DNA from: Thorsellia anophelis DSM 18579
GTDB taxonomy: Bacteria > Pseudomonadota > Gammaproteobacteria > Enterobacterales > Thorselliaceae
NCBI RefSeq assembly: GCF_900111395.1
Contig: NZ_FOHV01000011.1
Location: forward strand, 49,802-113,801
Reading direction: 5' to 3'
Length of the DNA stretch: 64,000 nt
Position 1 is the first letter of the stretch. Each line of letters starts with the position of its first letter. The notes under the pieces are model-generated. The model saw only the letters and a program-made list of their open reading frames with translations, was not told the origin of the DNA and searched no databases. The position numbers and the translations under genes are program-made. Shown in pieces: positions 55,318-64,000 of this stretch.

Positions 55318-57330
55318 ATGACCATAGGTTCGAAATATTTATTAACTGAAGGTTCGCCTGTAAAGCTTGGTGCGACTGTGGATAAAAATGGCATTAACTT
55401 TGCCATTTATTCTGCGAGTGCCGAGCATATTGAATTATGCTTTTTTGATGACAATGAGTGCGAAATACGTTTAGCAATGCCTGGTAAAACAGGCAATATT
55501 TGGCATGGTTATTTGAGCTTAGATAGTTGCAAATTAGCAAAACCTGGACTTAGATATGGTTATCGGGCTTTTGGGCCATTTAATCCAGCACGTGGTGAAC
55601 GATTTAATAGCCAGAAACTATTATTAGATCCATATAGTTTAAAAATTGACTCTACGCCTAAAAATCATACTAGCCATTATGGGGGTAACGCAAAACCTAA
55701 TCACTATAACAGCGCCCCTTACATGGCTAAATCAATAGTATCAGCGCCTCTAAATTATCAATTTAAGGCGCCTAAACCGAATCATCCTTGGCATAAAACC
55801 GTGATTTATGAGGCTCATGCTAAAGGATTGACAAAAATGCACCCTGATATACCTGAAGCAATCCGTGGTTCATACGCTGGGTTAGTTCACCCTGTGATGT
55901 TAGAGCATTATCAATCACTTGGAATCAGTGCAATTGAATTATTGCCTATTGCACATCATAGCGATGAGCCACGACTTCAATCCATCGGTTTATCTAACTA
56001 TTGGGGATACAACTCTATCGCTCATAGTGCTCTTGAGCCTAGTTATGCTTCTGGATTTCAAGGGATGAGTCCTGAAGAGGAATTCTGTTATGCTGTCGAT
56101 AAATTACACGAATCTGGTATTGAAGTCATACTGGATGTGGTCTATAACCACACAGCAGAACTTGATGCTGACGGGCCTACTTTTTCATTCAGAGGACTGG
56201 ACAATCAAAACGCATATTGGTTATTAGATAACGGTGACTACGATAATATGACTGGCTGTGGGAACGCAACTAACCTACAGCATGAGGGGATGTTAAATTA
56301 TGTCCTGCATTCTTTACGCCATTGGATATTAGAGTATGGCGTTGATGGATTCAGATTTGATCTTGCCACGTTATTAGGCCGCACACCGGCTTTTGATAAA
56401 AATGCACGGTTGTTAGTGGCAATGATTAATGACCCTGTTATTAGCAAGGTAAAATTAATATCCGAACCATGGGATGTTGGATTGGGTGGATACCAAGTTG
56501 GACAGTTCCCTGATCCATTTGCTGATTGGAATGATAAATATCGAGATACCATACGTCAATTTTGGTTATATCACCCTATTACTCTTGGTGATTTTGCTCA
56601 AGCATTTGCAGGCTCTAGGCAACTTTTTGCAAGTAGGGAGTCACCTTTTGCCAGTATCAATTTCATTACCGCACATGATGGCTTTACCTTAGAAGATTGT
56701 GTTGCCTATAACAATAAGCATAATTTTGCTAATGGTGAAGAAAATCGTGATGGGACAAATAATAATTTTAGTAATAATCATGGTGCAGAGGGAATCACAA
56801 ATGATGATACCATTTTAGCTAATCGTGCCATCACAAAACAATCATTGCTGTTCACATTATTACTCTCACAAGGGACGCCAATGATACTTGCGGGTGATGA
56901 GATTCATAATAGTCAATCTGGCAATAATAATGCCTATTGCTTAGATAATGAAACCTCTTGGTTAGATTGGTCTTCTAGTACCTCATCTTTATCTGCTTGG
57001 ATAAAGAAATTGATTACAATTAGGCATCAGATCCCTGCTTTAACAGAAAACCAATGGTGGCAAGATGGAAAAAATCAAGTCAACTGGTTAAATGCTGATG
57101 CAACCTCTCTTAGCTTGGATGAATGGCAAAGCACCACCTATCCTATTTTGCAAATTAAACTCAGTGAAAAATGGTTGTTAATTTTTAACAGGAGTCACCA
57201 AGCACAAAATCTAATATTGCCAAAAGGTAAATGGCAGTTTGTAATTTCTTCTGATGAATTATTCAATATGTCTTCGTTTAATATGCAAACTGTCACCATT
57301 GAACGAGGTGTTTACTTATTTAAACAATAG
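55318..57330 (+). CDS. glgX: Glycogen debranching enzyme
   Basis: 670 residues, GH13 isoamylase-type. An N-terminal CBM48 domain (about 10-120; GATVDKNGINFAIYSAS) precedes the catalytic barrel with the nucleophile Asp in DGFRFDLATLLG near 345, the Glu in LISEPWDVG near 382 and the His-Asp in FITAHDGFTLEDCVAYN near 448. It cuts the alpha-1,6 links of phosphorylase-limited branches during glycogen use. It starts 3 bases after the glgB stop with GAGG inside the glgB end, so the two are translationally coupled. Confidence 0.96.
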   Translation: MTIGSKYLLTEGSPVKLGATVDKNGINFAIYSASAEHIELCFFDDNECEIRLAMPGKTGNIWHGYLSLDSCKLAKPGLRYGYRAFGPFNPARGERFNSQKLLLDPYSLKIDSTPKNHTSHYGGNAKPNHYNSAPYMAKSIVSAPLNYQFKAPKPNHPWHKTVIYEAHAKGLTKMHPDIPEAIRGSYAGLVHPVMLEHYQSLGISAIELLPIAHHSDEPRLQSIGLSNYWGYNSIAHSALEPSYASGFQGMSPEEEFCYAVDKLHESGIEVILDVVYNHTAELDADGPTFSFRGLDNQNAYWLLDNGDYDNMTGCGNATNLQHEGMLNYVLHSLRHWILEYGVDGFRFDLATLLGRTPAFDKNARLLVAMINDPVISKVKLISEPWDVGLGGYQVGQFPDPFADWNDKYRDTIRQFWLYHPITLGDFAQAFAGSRQLFASRESPFASINFITAHDGFTLEDCVAYNNKHNFANGEENRDGTNNNFSNNHGAEGITNDDTILANRAITKQSLLFTLLLSQGTPMILAGDEIHNSQSGNNNAYCLDNETSWLDWSSSTSSLSAWIKKLITIRHQIPALTENQWWQDGKNQVNWLNADATSLSLDEWQSTTYPILQIKLSEKWLLIFNRSHQAQNLILPKGKWQFVISSDELFNMSSFNMQTVTIERGVYLFKQ

Positions 57331-57392
57331 AAAGTTAAATCTTAGCTATATACTAAATATCACTACTGTTTTTTTTAATTTTGGGAGGCTCT

Positions 57393-58682
57393 ATGACCGT
57401 TTTTAATCAGCATGACCAACTAAGTTTAGCTCGTCAATTACCGTTAAAGTCTGTAGCATTAGTCCTTGCAGGTGGTCGAGGTTCTAGACTGAAAGATATT
57501 ACGAATAAGCGTGCAAAACCTGCTGTTCACTTTGGTGGGAAATTTAGAATTATTGATTTTGCCATGTCTAACTGTATTAATTCCGGTATTCGTCGAATCG
57601 GTGTGATAACTCAATACCATTCCCATTCCCTCGTAAAGCATATTCAGCGCGGTTGGTCTTTTTTAACATCTGAAATGAATGAATTTGTAGACCTCCTCCC
57701 AGCTCAGCAACGTTCTGATAGAGAAGAATGGTATTCAGGTACGGCAGATGCAGTATTTCAAAACATGGATATTATCCGCCGATACGATGCTAAATATGTG
57801 ATCATTTTAGCTGGTGACCATATTTATAAAATGGACTATTCCAGAATGTTAATTGATCATTTAGAAAAAGGCGCAAAAGTTTCAGTAGCTTGTATTCCTG
57901 TTCCAAGAAGTGAAGCATCTGAATTTGGCGTAATGGCAGTGGATGAAAACCATAAAATTGTCGACTTTTTAGAAAAACCAGCTGACCCACCATGTATGCC
58001 TAACGATGAATCTCGCTCATTAGCCAGCATGGGAATTTATATTTTTAATGCTGAATATTTGTTTGAATTACTGGAAGAAGATAGAGTTACAGAAGGTTCT
58101 AATCATGATTTTGGTAAGGATCTTATTCCCAAAGCAACTCGCCAAGGATTTGCTTATGCTCATCCCTTTACACTTTCATGTGTCAGCAGCTCACCTACCA
58201 ATGAACCTTATTGGCGTGATGTAGGAACACTTGAAGCCTACTGGAAAGCGAATTTAGACCTTGCCAGTGTGACACCTGAACTTGATATCTACGATAAAGC
58301 TTGGCCAATTCGAACTTATGTAGAATCTCTGCCACCTGCTAAATTTGTTCAAGATAGATCAGGCAGTCACGGCATGACTTTAAACTCACTTGTTGCTGGA
58401 GGCTGTATTGTTTCTGGTTCTGTTGTTAGCAACTCAGTCCTATACTCAAGAGTGAGAGTTAACTCTTTTTGCACGATAGAATCTAGCGTCATTATGCCTG
58501 AATCTAACATTGGGCGTTCATCAAGATTACGCAATTGCATTATTGATAGGGGTTGTATTTTACCTGAAGGTACTATTATTGGTGAAAATGCGGATGATGA
58601 TAGCCGTAGATTTCACAGAACAGAAAATGGAATTGTACTTGTCACAAAAGAAATGATTGCAAAACTAAATTCTAATTCTTAA
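57393..58682 (+). CDS. glgC: Glucose-1-phosphate adenylyltransferase
   Basis: 429 residues from the ATG at 57393, which has GGGAGG upstream; an in-frame TTG at 57381 lies before that site and is not the start. It makes ADP-glucose, the committed step of glycogen synthesis. Nucleotidyltransferase domain with [20 protein letters not shown] near 27, substrate segment [20 protein letters not shown] near 180, and a C-terminal left-handed beta-helix (about 300-420) that carries allosteric regulation by fructose-1,6-bisphosphate/AMP in enteric enzymes. Confidence 0.97.
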   Translation: MTVFNQHDQLSLARQLPLKSVALVLAGGRGSRLKDITNKRAKPAVHFGGKFRIIDFAMSNCINSGIRRIGVITQYHSHSLVKHIQRGWSFLTSEMNEFVDLLPAQQRSDREEWYSGTADAVFQNMDIIRRYDAKYVIILAGDHIYKMDYSRMLIDHLEKGAKVSVACIPVPRSEASEFGVMAVDENHKIVDFLEKPADPPCMPNDESRSLASMGIYIFNAEYLFELLEEDRVTEGSNHDFGKDLIPKATRQGFAYAHPFTLSCVSSSPTNEPYWRDVGTLEAYWKANLDLASVTPELDIYDKAWPIRTYVESLPPAKFVQDRSGSHGMTLNSLVAGGCIVSGSVVSNSVLYSRVRVNSFCTIESSVIMPESNIGRSSRLRNCIIDRGCILPEGTIIGENADDDSRRFHRTENGIVLVTKEMIAKLNSNS

Positions 58683-58698
58683 TTACTAAGGAGTCATT

Positions 58699-60171
58699 GT
58701 GCGGGTATTACATGTTTGTTCAGAATATTACCCCTTGCTAAAAACAGGGGGATTAGCCGATGTTATTGGTGCACTACCACAAGCACTTAATCAATTAGGA
58801 GCAGATTCACGAATTCTAATACCTGCTTTTCCAGCCATATGGCATGGAATGAAACAGGCTGATAAGGTCGATAAGGTTACCACTTTTAAGACATTTGCAG
58901 GTGAGATATCTCTTTTTTATGCAGAGCTCAATGGAACTAGTCTCTATCTAATTGACGCCCCCTATTTTTATGATCGCCCTGGTAGTCCGTACCATGATTC
59001 ATATCAAAATGCCTATCCAGATAATGCGATTCGCTTTGCATTACTAGGATATATTGCCTGTGAAATCGCAAAAGGATTAGATGGATTTTGGCGCCCTGAA
59101 ATCGTTAATGCACATGACTGGCATGCTGGTATAGCGTGCGCCTATCTTGCTTATCATGGAAGACCTGCAAAATCAGTTTTTACTATTCATAACTTAGCTT
59201 ACCCTGGCTGTTTTCCGAAATACTACCACCAAAATGGTATAGAACAAGCAACCTCTCTACTTGAATTAATTGGGTTACCAGAGCATTTTTTTAATATCGA
59301 AGGGCTCGAATTTCATGGTCAAGTTTCTTATTTAAAAGCAGGGGTTTACTTTGCCGATCATGTCACAACCGTAAGCCCTACTTATGCAAATGAGATCTGT
59401 TCAGCTGAATATGGTGGTGGATTTGATGGTTTGTTGCAAACTAAACGTGCTAATGGTCAGTTGTCAGGTATTCTAAATGGAGTGGACTACCAAATTTGGT
59501 CACCTAATTCAGATACTTTAATTAAACAAAATTATTCTGCAAAAAATCTTGATCGTAAGTCCGACAATAAGCGGGCTTTGCAAGATGAATTTGATCTTAC
59601 CATAGATTCTAAATCTCTTATCTTTGCAGTTGTGAGTCGGTTAAGTTGGCAAAAAGGATTAGATTTAGTCTTAGCTGCGCTTCCTAATATTATTCAAATG
59701 AAAGGACAATTAGTATTATTAGGTACAGGAGAAGCGCACCTACAACATGCTTTTGAAGAAATAGCTAAACTATACCCAGATCAAGTTGCAGTTGTGATTG
59801 GTTATGATGAAGCGTTAGCACACAGAATTATTGCTGGAGCTGATGTTTTATTTGTACCAAGTAGATTTGAGCCTTGTGGGCTGACTCAATTATATAGTCT
59901 AAAGTATGGCACTCTTCCTCTTGTAAGAAGAACGGGTGGACTTGCCGATAGTGTCGTTGATACTAGCATAGAAAACTTAGCTGACAATATTGCTACAGGA
60001 TTTGTATTTGAACGTGAAACACTCGAAGATTTTCAGCAAGCCATAAGAAGAAGCTTTACCTTGTGGAACGATAATATTAAATGGAAGCAAGTTCAAAAAA
60101 CTGCAATGGACGTTGATTTTTCCTGGGAAAAAGCAGCAAAGGCATATTTAGAACTCTACCGATCGCTTTAA
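58699..60171 (+). CDS. glgA: Glycogen synthase
   Basis: 490 residues with a GTG start (GTGCGGGTATTACATG) preceded by AAGGAG; this aligns with the E. coli start MQVLHVCSE. GT5 family with the N-terminal ADP-glucose motif [18 protein letters not shown] at about 14-31 and the C-terminal GT-B half with LSWQKGLDL near 315 and [20 protein letters not shown] near 395. It extends alpha-1,4 glucan chains from ADP-glucose. It lies 16 bases after glgC. Confidence 0.97.
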   Translation: MRVLHVCSEYYPLLKTGGLADVIGALPQALNQLGADSRILIPAFPAIWHGMKQADKVDKVTTFKTFAGEISLFYAELNGTSLYLIDAPYFYDRPGSPYHDSYQNAYPDNAIRFALLGYIACEIAKGLDGFWRPEIVNAHDWHAGIACAYLAYHGRPAKSVFTIHNLAYPGCFPKYYHQNGIEQATSLLELIGLPEHFFNIEGLEFHGQVSYLKAGVYFADHVTTVSPTYANEICSAEYGGGFDGLLQTKRANGQLSGILNGVDYQIWSPNSDTLIKQNYSAKNLDRKSDNKRALQDEFDLTIDSKSLIFAVVSRLSWQKGLDLVLAALPNIIQMKGQLVLLGTGEAHLQHAFEEIAKLYPDQVAVVIGYDEALAHRIIAGADVLFVPSRFEPCGLTQLYSLKYGTLPLVRRTGGLADSVVDTSIENLADNIATGFVFERETLEDFQQAIRRSFTLWNDNIKWKQVQKTAMDVDFSWEKAAKAYLELYRSL

Positions 60172-60237
60172 AAACTTAAGATTTAAATGAATCAACTCAA
60201 TAACCAAGCATTAAGATAATTTTAAATAGGAACCAAT

Positions 60238-62706
60238 ATGGAACACGTTAATTATTTACCTTCAAATTTTAATTATAATTCACCCGGCGCCACATCTGAC
60301 GCGCTTAAGCAATCTATCGTCTATAAACTTATGTTTATTGTTGGTAAACATCCGGAAGTTGCTGATAAACATGACTGGCTTAATGCTACCCTTTTCGCCG
60401 TAAGGGATCGTATTGTAGAGCGTCAATTAAATGCAACAACCGCACAATTAGATCAAGACTCTAGACAAGTTTATTATTTATCAATGGAGTTTTTAATTGG
60501 ACGTACATTATCAAACGTCCTGATTTCACTAAATATTTATAATGAAATTGCAGAAGCTTTAAAAGAACTAGGACTTAACATTGATGATATTGTAAACGAG
60601 GAAGATGATCCAGGACTAGGAAATGGTGGTTTAGGCAGGCTCGCAGCCTGCTTTTTAGACTCTCTTACATCTCTTGGTTTACCAGGGCGTGGTTATGGTA
60701 TCCGTTATGATTATGGTATGTTTACGCAGAAAATTATAGACGGCCAGCAAGTAGAATCACCAGATAATTGGTTAGAGTATGGAAATGCATGGGAGTTTAA
60801 ACGCCATCATCTTCGCTATAAAATCAAATTTGGTGGCAGAATTCAACAAGAAGGCAATAAAACGAAATGGCTTGATACTGAACATATCTTGGCATGTGCT
60901 TACGATCAACTTATCCCTGGATATGAAATCAATTTCACTAATACACTGAGATTATGGCGTGCTCAAACTAGCAAAGAAATTAATTTAGGCAAATTTAACC
61001 AAGGTAATTACTTAGAAGCAGTTGCTGAAAAAAATAGTTCAGAAAATGTTTCTCGTGTTTTATACCCTAACGATTCAACAGATTCAGGTAAAGAACTTAG
61101 ACTTCGTCAAGAGTACTTTTTAGTTTCTGCCACAATTCAAGATATCTTAAGACGACACCTGAAAATTCATGATACGTTCACTAACTTGCATGAAAAAGCT
61201 GCGATTCACTTAAATGATACTCACCCTGTCCTTGCTATCCCAGAATTAATTCGCATTTTAGTCGACGAACATAAAATGTCATTTCAAGACGCTTGGACTA
61301 TTACTAAACAGACATTCTCCTATACTAACCACACTCTCATGTCAGAAGCACTTGAGACTTGGCCTGTTGACATGTTAGGTAGAGTCTTACCAAGGCACTT
61401 ACAAATCATATTTGACATCAATGATGTTTTTTTACAAGCAGTACGAGATCGTTTCCCAAATGACACTGATCTTCTTGGAAGAGTTTCAATCATTGATGAG
61501 GCTCATGGCAGAAAAGTTAGAATGGCTTGGCTAGCTGTGATTGCATGCCATAAAATCAATGGTGTATCAGCGCTACATTCACAATTAATGGTCGATTCTC
61601 TTTTTGCTGATTTTGCAAAAATTTATCCAGAGCGTTTTTGTAATAAAACAAATGGTGTGACACCTCGTCGCTGGATTGCACTTGCTAATCCATCTTTATC
61701 TAAAGTATTTGATACACATCTTAAAGGTAATTGGCGTAGGGACTTATCACTTTTAGCAGGTTTAAACCAATTCAAGAATGATGAAAATGTCCTAAATGCT
61801 TTAACTGAGTCTAAGTTAGAGAATAAAAAAAGATTAGCTAATTATATCGCAGAACATCTTAATACGGTTGTTAATCCAAACTGCCTCTTCGACGTGCAGA
61901 TAAAAAGAATTCATGAGTACAAACGTCAACTTTTAAATGTACTACATGTAATCACTCGTTATAACCGTATAATACAAGACCCAGATGCACCAATTGTACC
62001 AAGAGTCGTTATTTTTGCTGGAAAAGCAGCTTCTTCATACTATGTTGCTAAACAAATTATTCATTTAATCAATGATGTTGCACAAATTATCAATAATGAC
62101 CCAAGAGCCTTCAATAAGCTTAAAGTGGTATTCATTCCTAACTATAGCGTGAGTCTTGCCCAGATTGTGATTCCAGCAGCTGATCTATCGGAACAAATTT
62201 CATTAGCAGGCACAGAAGCATCAGGTACTGGTAATATGAAATTTGCTTTAAATGGAGCATTAACAATTGGTACGCTTGACGGTGCTAATGTTGAAATGCT
62301 TGAAAATGTTGGCGATGAAAATATCTTTATCTTTGGCAATACTGCGGAGCAAGTAGAGGCGCTCAGGAGTAAAGGATATAACCCAAGAGAGTTCTTTGAT
62401 AAAGATGAAGAATTACGCCAAGTACTAAGTCAAATAGCCAATGGAACCTTTAGTCCATTTGAACCACATCGCTATATGGGTTTATTTGATAATTTGGTTA
62501 ATTTTGGAGACTACTATCAACTCCTAGCTGATTATCGTAGCTATATTGATATGCAAGATGAAGTAGATAAGCATTATCAAAATAAAGATAAATGGGCTCA
62601 AAGTGTTCTTTCTAACATTGCTAATATGGGATATTTCTCATCAGATAGGACAATACAAGAATATGCTGACGATATTTGGAAAATCAAACCTGTTAATCTA
62701 GCATAA
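60238..62706 (+). CDS. glgP: Glycogen phosphorylase
   Basis: 822 residues, GT35 family. It releases glucose-1-phosphate from chain ends using pyridoxal phosphate. Landmarks are [20 protein letters not shown] near 130, [14 protein letters not shown] near 325 and the pyridoxal site [20 protein letters not shown] near 660 with its lysine. AGGAACC precedes the ATG. It closes the glgB-X-C-A-P operon, in the same order as in E. coli, and is followed by a 14-base perfect hairpin. Confidence 0.97.
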   Translation: MEHVNYLPSNFNYNSPGATSDALKQSIVYKLMFIVGKHPEVADKHDWLNATLFAVRDRIVERQLNATTAQLDQDSRQVYYLSMEFLIGRTLSNVLISLNIYNEIAEALKELGLNIDDIVNEEDDPGLGNGGLGRLAACFLDSLTSLGLPGRGYGIRYDYGMFTQKIIDGQQVESPDNWLEYGNAWEFKRHHLRYKIKFGGRIQQEGNKTKWLDTEHILACAYDQLIPGYEINFTNTLRLWRAQTSKEINLGKFNQGNYLEAVAEKNSSENVSRVLYPNDSTDSGKELRLRQEYFLVSATIQDILRRHLKIHDTFTNLHEKAAIHLNDTHPVLAIPELIRILVDEHKMSFQDAWTITKQTFSYTNHTLMSEALETWPVDMLGRVLPRHLQIIFDINDVFLQAVRDRFPNDTDLLGRVSIIDEAHGRKVRMAWLAVIACHKINGVSALHSQLMVDSLFADFAKIYPERFCNKTNGVTPRRWIALANPSLSKVFDTHLKGNWRRDLSLLAGLNQFKNDENVLNALTESKLENKKRLANYIAEHLNTVVNPNCLFDVQIKRIHEYKRQLLNVLHVITRYNRIIQDPDAPIVPRVVIFAGKAASSYYVAKQIIHLINDVAQIINNDPRAFNKLKVVFIPNYSVSLAQIVIPAADLSEQISLAGTEASGTGNMKFALNGALTIGTLDGANVEMLENVGDENIFIFGNTAEQVEALRSKGYNPREFFDKDEELRQVLSQIANGTFSPFEPHRYMGLFDNLVNFGDYYQLLADYRSYIDMQDEVDKHYQNKDKWAQSVLSNIANMGYFSSDRTIQEYADDIWKIKPVNLA

Positions 62707-62709
62707 AAT

Positions 62710-62753
62710 AATAATATCGCACCTTATTTTAATCAATTGGGTGCGATATTATT
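62710..62753 (+). terminator. Hairpin after glgP
   Basis: A perfect 14-base stem AATAATATCGCACC (62710-62723) / GGTGCGATATTATT (62740-62753) with a 16-base loop overlaps the sequence just after the glgP stop. The T-run is only the stem's own ATTATT, so it may rather protect the mRNA end. Confidence 0.55.
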
Positions 62754-63059
62754 AGGCACTAAAGTTGAATTTGCTGATAATTACAAGGTCAAGCGCAATT
62801 GCCAACTCAAGTGATTGTATTATAATATCTTTAAATTTCTCATTTCAAATTGTACTCACTTTAGTTTTTACTGGGATAATAGCCATATTTAGCGTTTTTG
62901 TGGGTTCTAAGACTAAATTGACACTGAAAGGTTTGCTTTGATAACTTTCCTTGGGCATGGCAACAACCATATTATAATAACTATTTTGAAGTATCTTAAA
63001 AGCATTGTATTTCCTCATCATTCCGATCACTCATTCTCATTTATACCGATCACGTAAAC
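62754..63059. other. Gene-poor stretch between the glg operon and the toxin-antitoxin remnants
   Basis: About 300 bases. A 61-codon minus-strand frame at 62845-63030 lacks homology. Two GTGATCGG-type repeats occur on the minus strand around 63022-63052. No gene or RNA is supported. Confidence 0.4.
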
Positions 63060-63355
63060 TTATCCCAGTATAGGCTTAAAAGATTTCACATATAGGGTTT
63101 CTTTTCTAGTTCTGAGAATCGAAATATCGTAAGCCTTTTGAAGAAGCAACAAATGTTCAGCTGATGGCCTAACAAAAACAAGTTTTAATCGCATGGCTAT
63201 TTCAGGAATAATTGAACTTCGTCTATTTAATATTTTTGACGGGGTTTTTCTGCTTAATCAAGGTGATTTGCAGTATTGCTGATTGTTAAATTTAAGGGTT
63301 TAATTAACAGCCCCCTCAAAATTTCTCCTTGATGGGCTTGGTTGTACATAGTCAT
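63060..63355 (-). pseudogene. higA: HigA-type antitoxin, frameshifted
   Basis: From the ATG at 63355 the minus strand reads MTMYNQAHQGEILRGLLIKP followed by LNLTISNTANHLD and a stop. A different frame then continues SRKTPSKILNRRSSIIPEIA, MRLKLVFVRPSAEHLLLLQK and AYD to a stop at 63060. The two parts join into a HigA/VapI-type helix-turn-helix antitoxin (consensus HPGEILRE...LGLT...A..LGVSRKTLS.ILNGR..ITPEMA.RL...FG.SAE.WL..Q..YDL). One frameshift near 63255-63262 kills it. Its ATG overlaps the stop of the higB remnant, the normal higBA arrangement. Confidence 0.75.
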
Positions 63356-63483
63356 TAGTGATAATCCTCATAGTTTACAATTTCAGCATCTCTTCCGTTG
63401 AATTTGAGAGTAATGAGTCAATTACCGCTTATTCTGACTGATCAAGTGCTTTTTTGAGATCCACTTAGTTCATGCAATCGAAA
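63355..63483 (-). pseudogene. higB: HigB-type toxin, 3' remnant with two nonsense codons
   Basis: The minus strand from 63483 reads FRLHELSGSQKST, stop, SVRISGN, stop, LITLKFNGRDAEIVNYEDYH, stop. This matches the C-terminal half of RelE-superfamily HigB toxins (LH.L.G...G.WSVRVSGNWR..F.F...DA..V.YEDYH). Both internal stops are TGA where the family has tryptophan (TGG), so they are single-base changes. The 5' half is missing; the fragment abuts the yoeB stop codon directly, marking a deletion junction. Confidence 0.7.
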
Positions 63484-63696
63484 TTATTCGTAATGATACC
63501 TGCATGATGCTATCAATATAGCAGTATCACTTATTTCATAAATAATTCTATGTTCTTCATTAATTTTTCTAGACCAAAATCCTGCAAGATTGTGCTTTAA
63601 AGGTTCAGGTTTTCCTGTGCCTTCGAAAGGTGTTCTGCTTATTTCTTTTATAAGATCATTTATTTTTTTGTTAGTCTTTCGTGGATTCGTATAATA
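63484..63696 (-). pseudogene. yoeB: YoeB-family toxin, 5'-truncated by an IS30-family insertion
   Basis: The minus strand reads, from about 63690, TNPRKTNKKINDLIKEISRT, PFEGTGKPEPLKHNLAGFWS, RKINEEHRIIYE and ends SCRYHYE. This matches E. coli YoeB from about residue 18 to its end, and keeps the catalytic Glu (PFEG), Arg (EEHR) and His (RYHY). The first 15-20 residues are replaced by sequence of the IS30-type element, giving a 116-codon hybrid frame starting at 63834 that is unlikely to make an active toxin. The cognate YefM antitoxin would lie on the far side of the insertion, outside the window. Confidence 0.8.
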
Positions 63697-64000
63697 AGTG
63701 CATAGCCGCTGTGAGTCGCATGGCATTAATTGAGGGTCGAAAAGATCAAGACTCAGAGATATAATGCTAAGCGACCAAACTAAGCAGAGGGCTACACAAT
63801 GAGCTACAATCACCTGAGTCTTGAAGAAAGGCATTATATCAATACTGCATTAAAAAAAGAAATTTCTATATCACAAATAGCAAAAGATCTTGAGCGTTCA
63901 CAAAGTACAATCAGCAGAGAAGTAAACCGTAATAAAGGACACCGAGGGTATCGTTATAAGCAAGCAAATAGCAAAGCCTTACAACGTCATAAAGATAAGC
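63697..64000 (+). mobile_element. Left end of an IS30-family insertion sequence (approximate boundary)
   Basis: YoeB similarity stops at about 63696 and an IS30-type transposase begins at 63799, so the element's left end lies between these points, most likely close to 63697. The terminal inverted repeat cannot be confirmed because the right end is outside the window. Confidence 0.6.
63799..64000 (+). CDS. IS30-family transposase, N-terminal part
   Basis: 67 codons visible before the window ends. It begins MSYNHLSLEERHYINTALKK and continues with the helix-turn-helix ISQIAKDLERSQSTISREVN, the signature of IS30-family transposases that recognises the element's ends. AGAGGG lies about 9 bases before the ATG. 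The DDE catalytic domain is outside the window. Whether it is intact cannot be seen. Confidence 0.85.
   Translation, partial: MSYNHLSLEERHYINTALKKEISISQIAKDLERSQSTISREVNRNKGHRGYRYKQANSKALQRHKDK

Noticed and set aside
54873..55406. 177-codon minus-strand frame across the glgB tail
   Set aside because: It is the antisense of the lysine-rich glgB tail, whose AAA/AAG-rich codons give long hydrophobic Phe/Leu/Val frames on the other strand.
62845..63030. 61-codon minus-strand frame after the glgP hairpin
   Set aside because: No recognisable family, start choice ambiguous and located among decayed sequence; not supported as a gene.

Overview
The window is low-GC (AT-rich) chromosomal DNA from a gammaproteobacterium. 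Most housekeeping proteins (FabI, HspQ, RNase II, Nfo, HrpA, RoxA, MazG, MgsA, GlgBXCAP, YoaE, YciB) align closely with their Escherichia coli counterparts, often residue for residue at the active site, yet base composition and codon use are much more AT-rich than in enterics. Together with a complete-looking allantoin/glyoxylate island this suggests an insect-gut-type relative of the enterics such as Orbaceae (Gilliamella/Orbus-like). The family assignment is inference, not proven by the sequence.

Layout. 1-118: start of yciB (minus, cut by the window edge). 704-3418: SulP anion transporter directly followed by nfo. 3419-8142: accessory, decaying stretch with a hipBA-like module flanked by duplicated operator pairs, two small orphan membrane-anchored proteins, and remnants of IS3- and IS110-family transposases. 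8143-13473: yoaE-like TerC/CBS protein, hspQ, fabI, rnb. 13528-32343: minus-strand catabolic island for allantoin, read from right to left: gcl, hyi, glxR, a MOFRL-type glycerate kinase, allA, allE, allD; then allP, allB; then allH, allF (fdrA), allG (ylbE), an LctP-family permease and an unannotated 57-residue membrane ORF; then an AllR-like IclR regulator and carbamate kinase. 33059-36566: roxA, mazG, mgsA, dedA. 36911-47819: a five-gene cassette WGR-DUF4132 / MoxR AAA+ / DUF5682 / VWA / double-SWIM, matching the uncharacterised E. coli yehI-yehLMPQ genes. 48153-52130: hrpA (minus). 52612-62706: glgB-glgX-glgC-glgA-glgP. 63060-64000: a toxin-antitoxin graveyard (broken higA, higB and yoeB fragments) cut by an incoming IS30-family element that runs off the window.

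How the genes work together. In the island, AllP imports allantoin and AllB opens it to allantoate. AllE and AllD take ureidoglycine to ureidoglycolate and oxalurate. AllFGH plus carbamate kinase split oxalurate to oxamate and carbamoyl phosphate and recover ATP. The other branch (AllA, Gcl, Hyi, GlxR, glycerate kinase) sends the carbon as glyoxylate to glycerate phosphate. AllC, which should make ureidoglycine from allantoate, is not in the window. A perfect FNR box and two IclR-type palindromes upstream of gcl suggest anaerobic, allantoin/glyoxylate-responsive control. The glg block is a complete glycogen synthesis and breakdown operon whose branching enzyme carries unusual Lys/Ala/Thr-rich tails at both ends.

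The most interesting uncharacterised system is the yeh-type cassette. Its DUF5682 protein carries paired GxxH motifs reminiscent of the TIKI/TraB hydrolase-like superfamily, which I flag as a testable inference.
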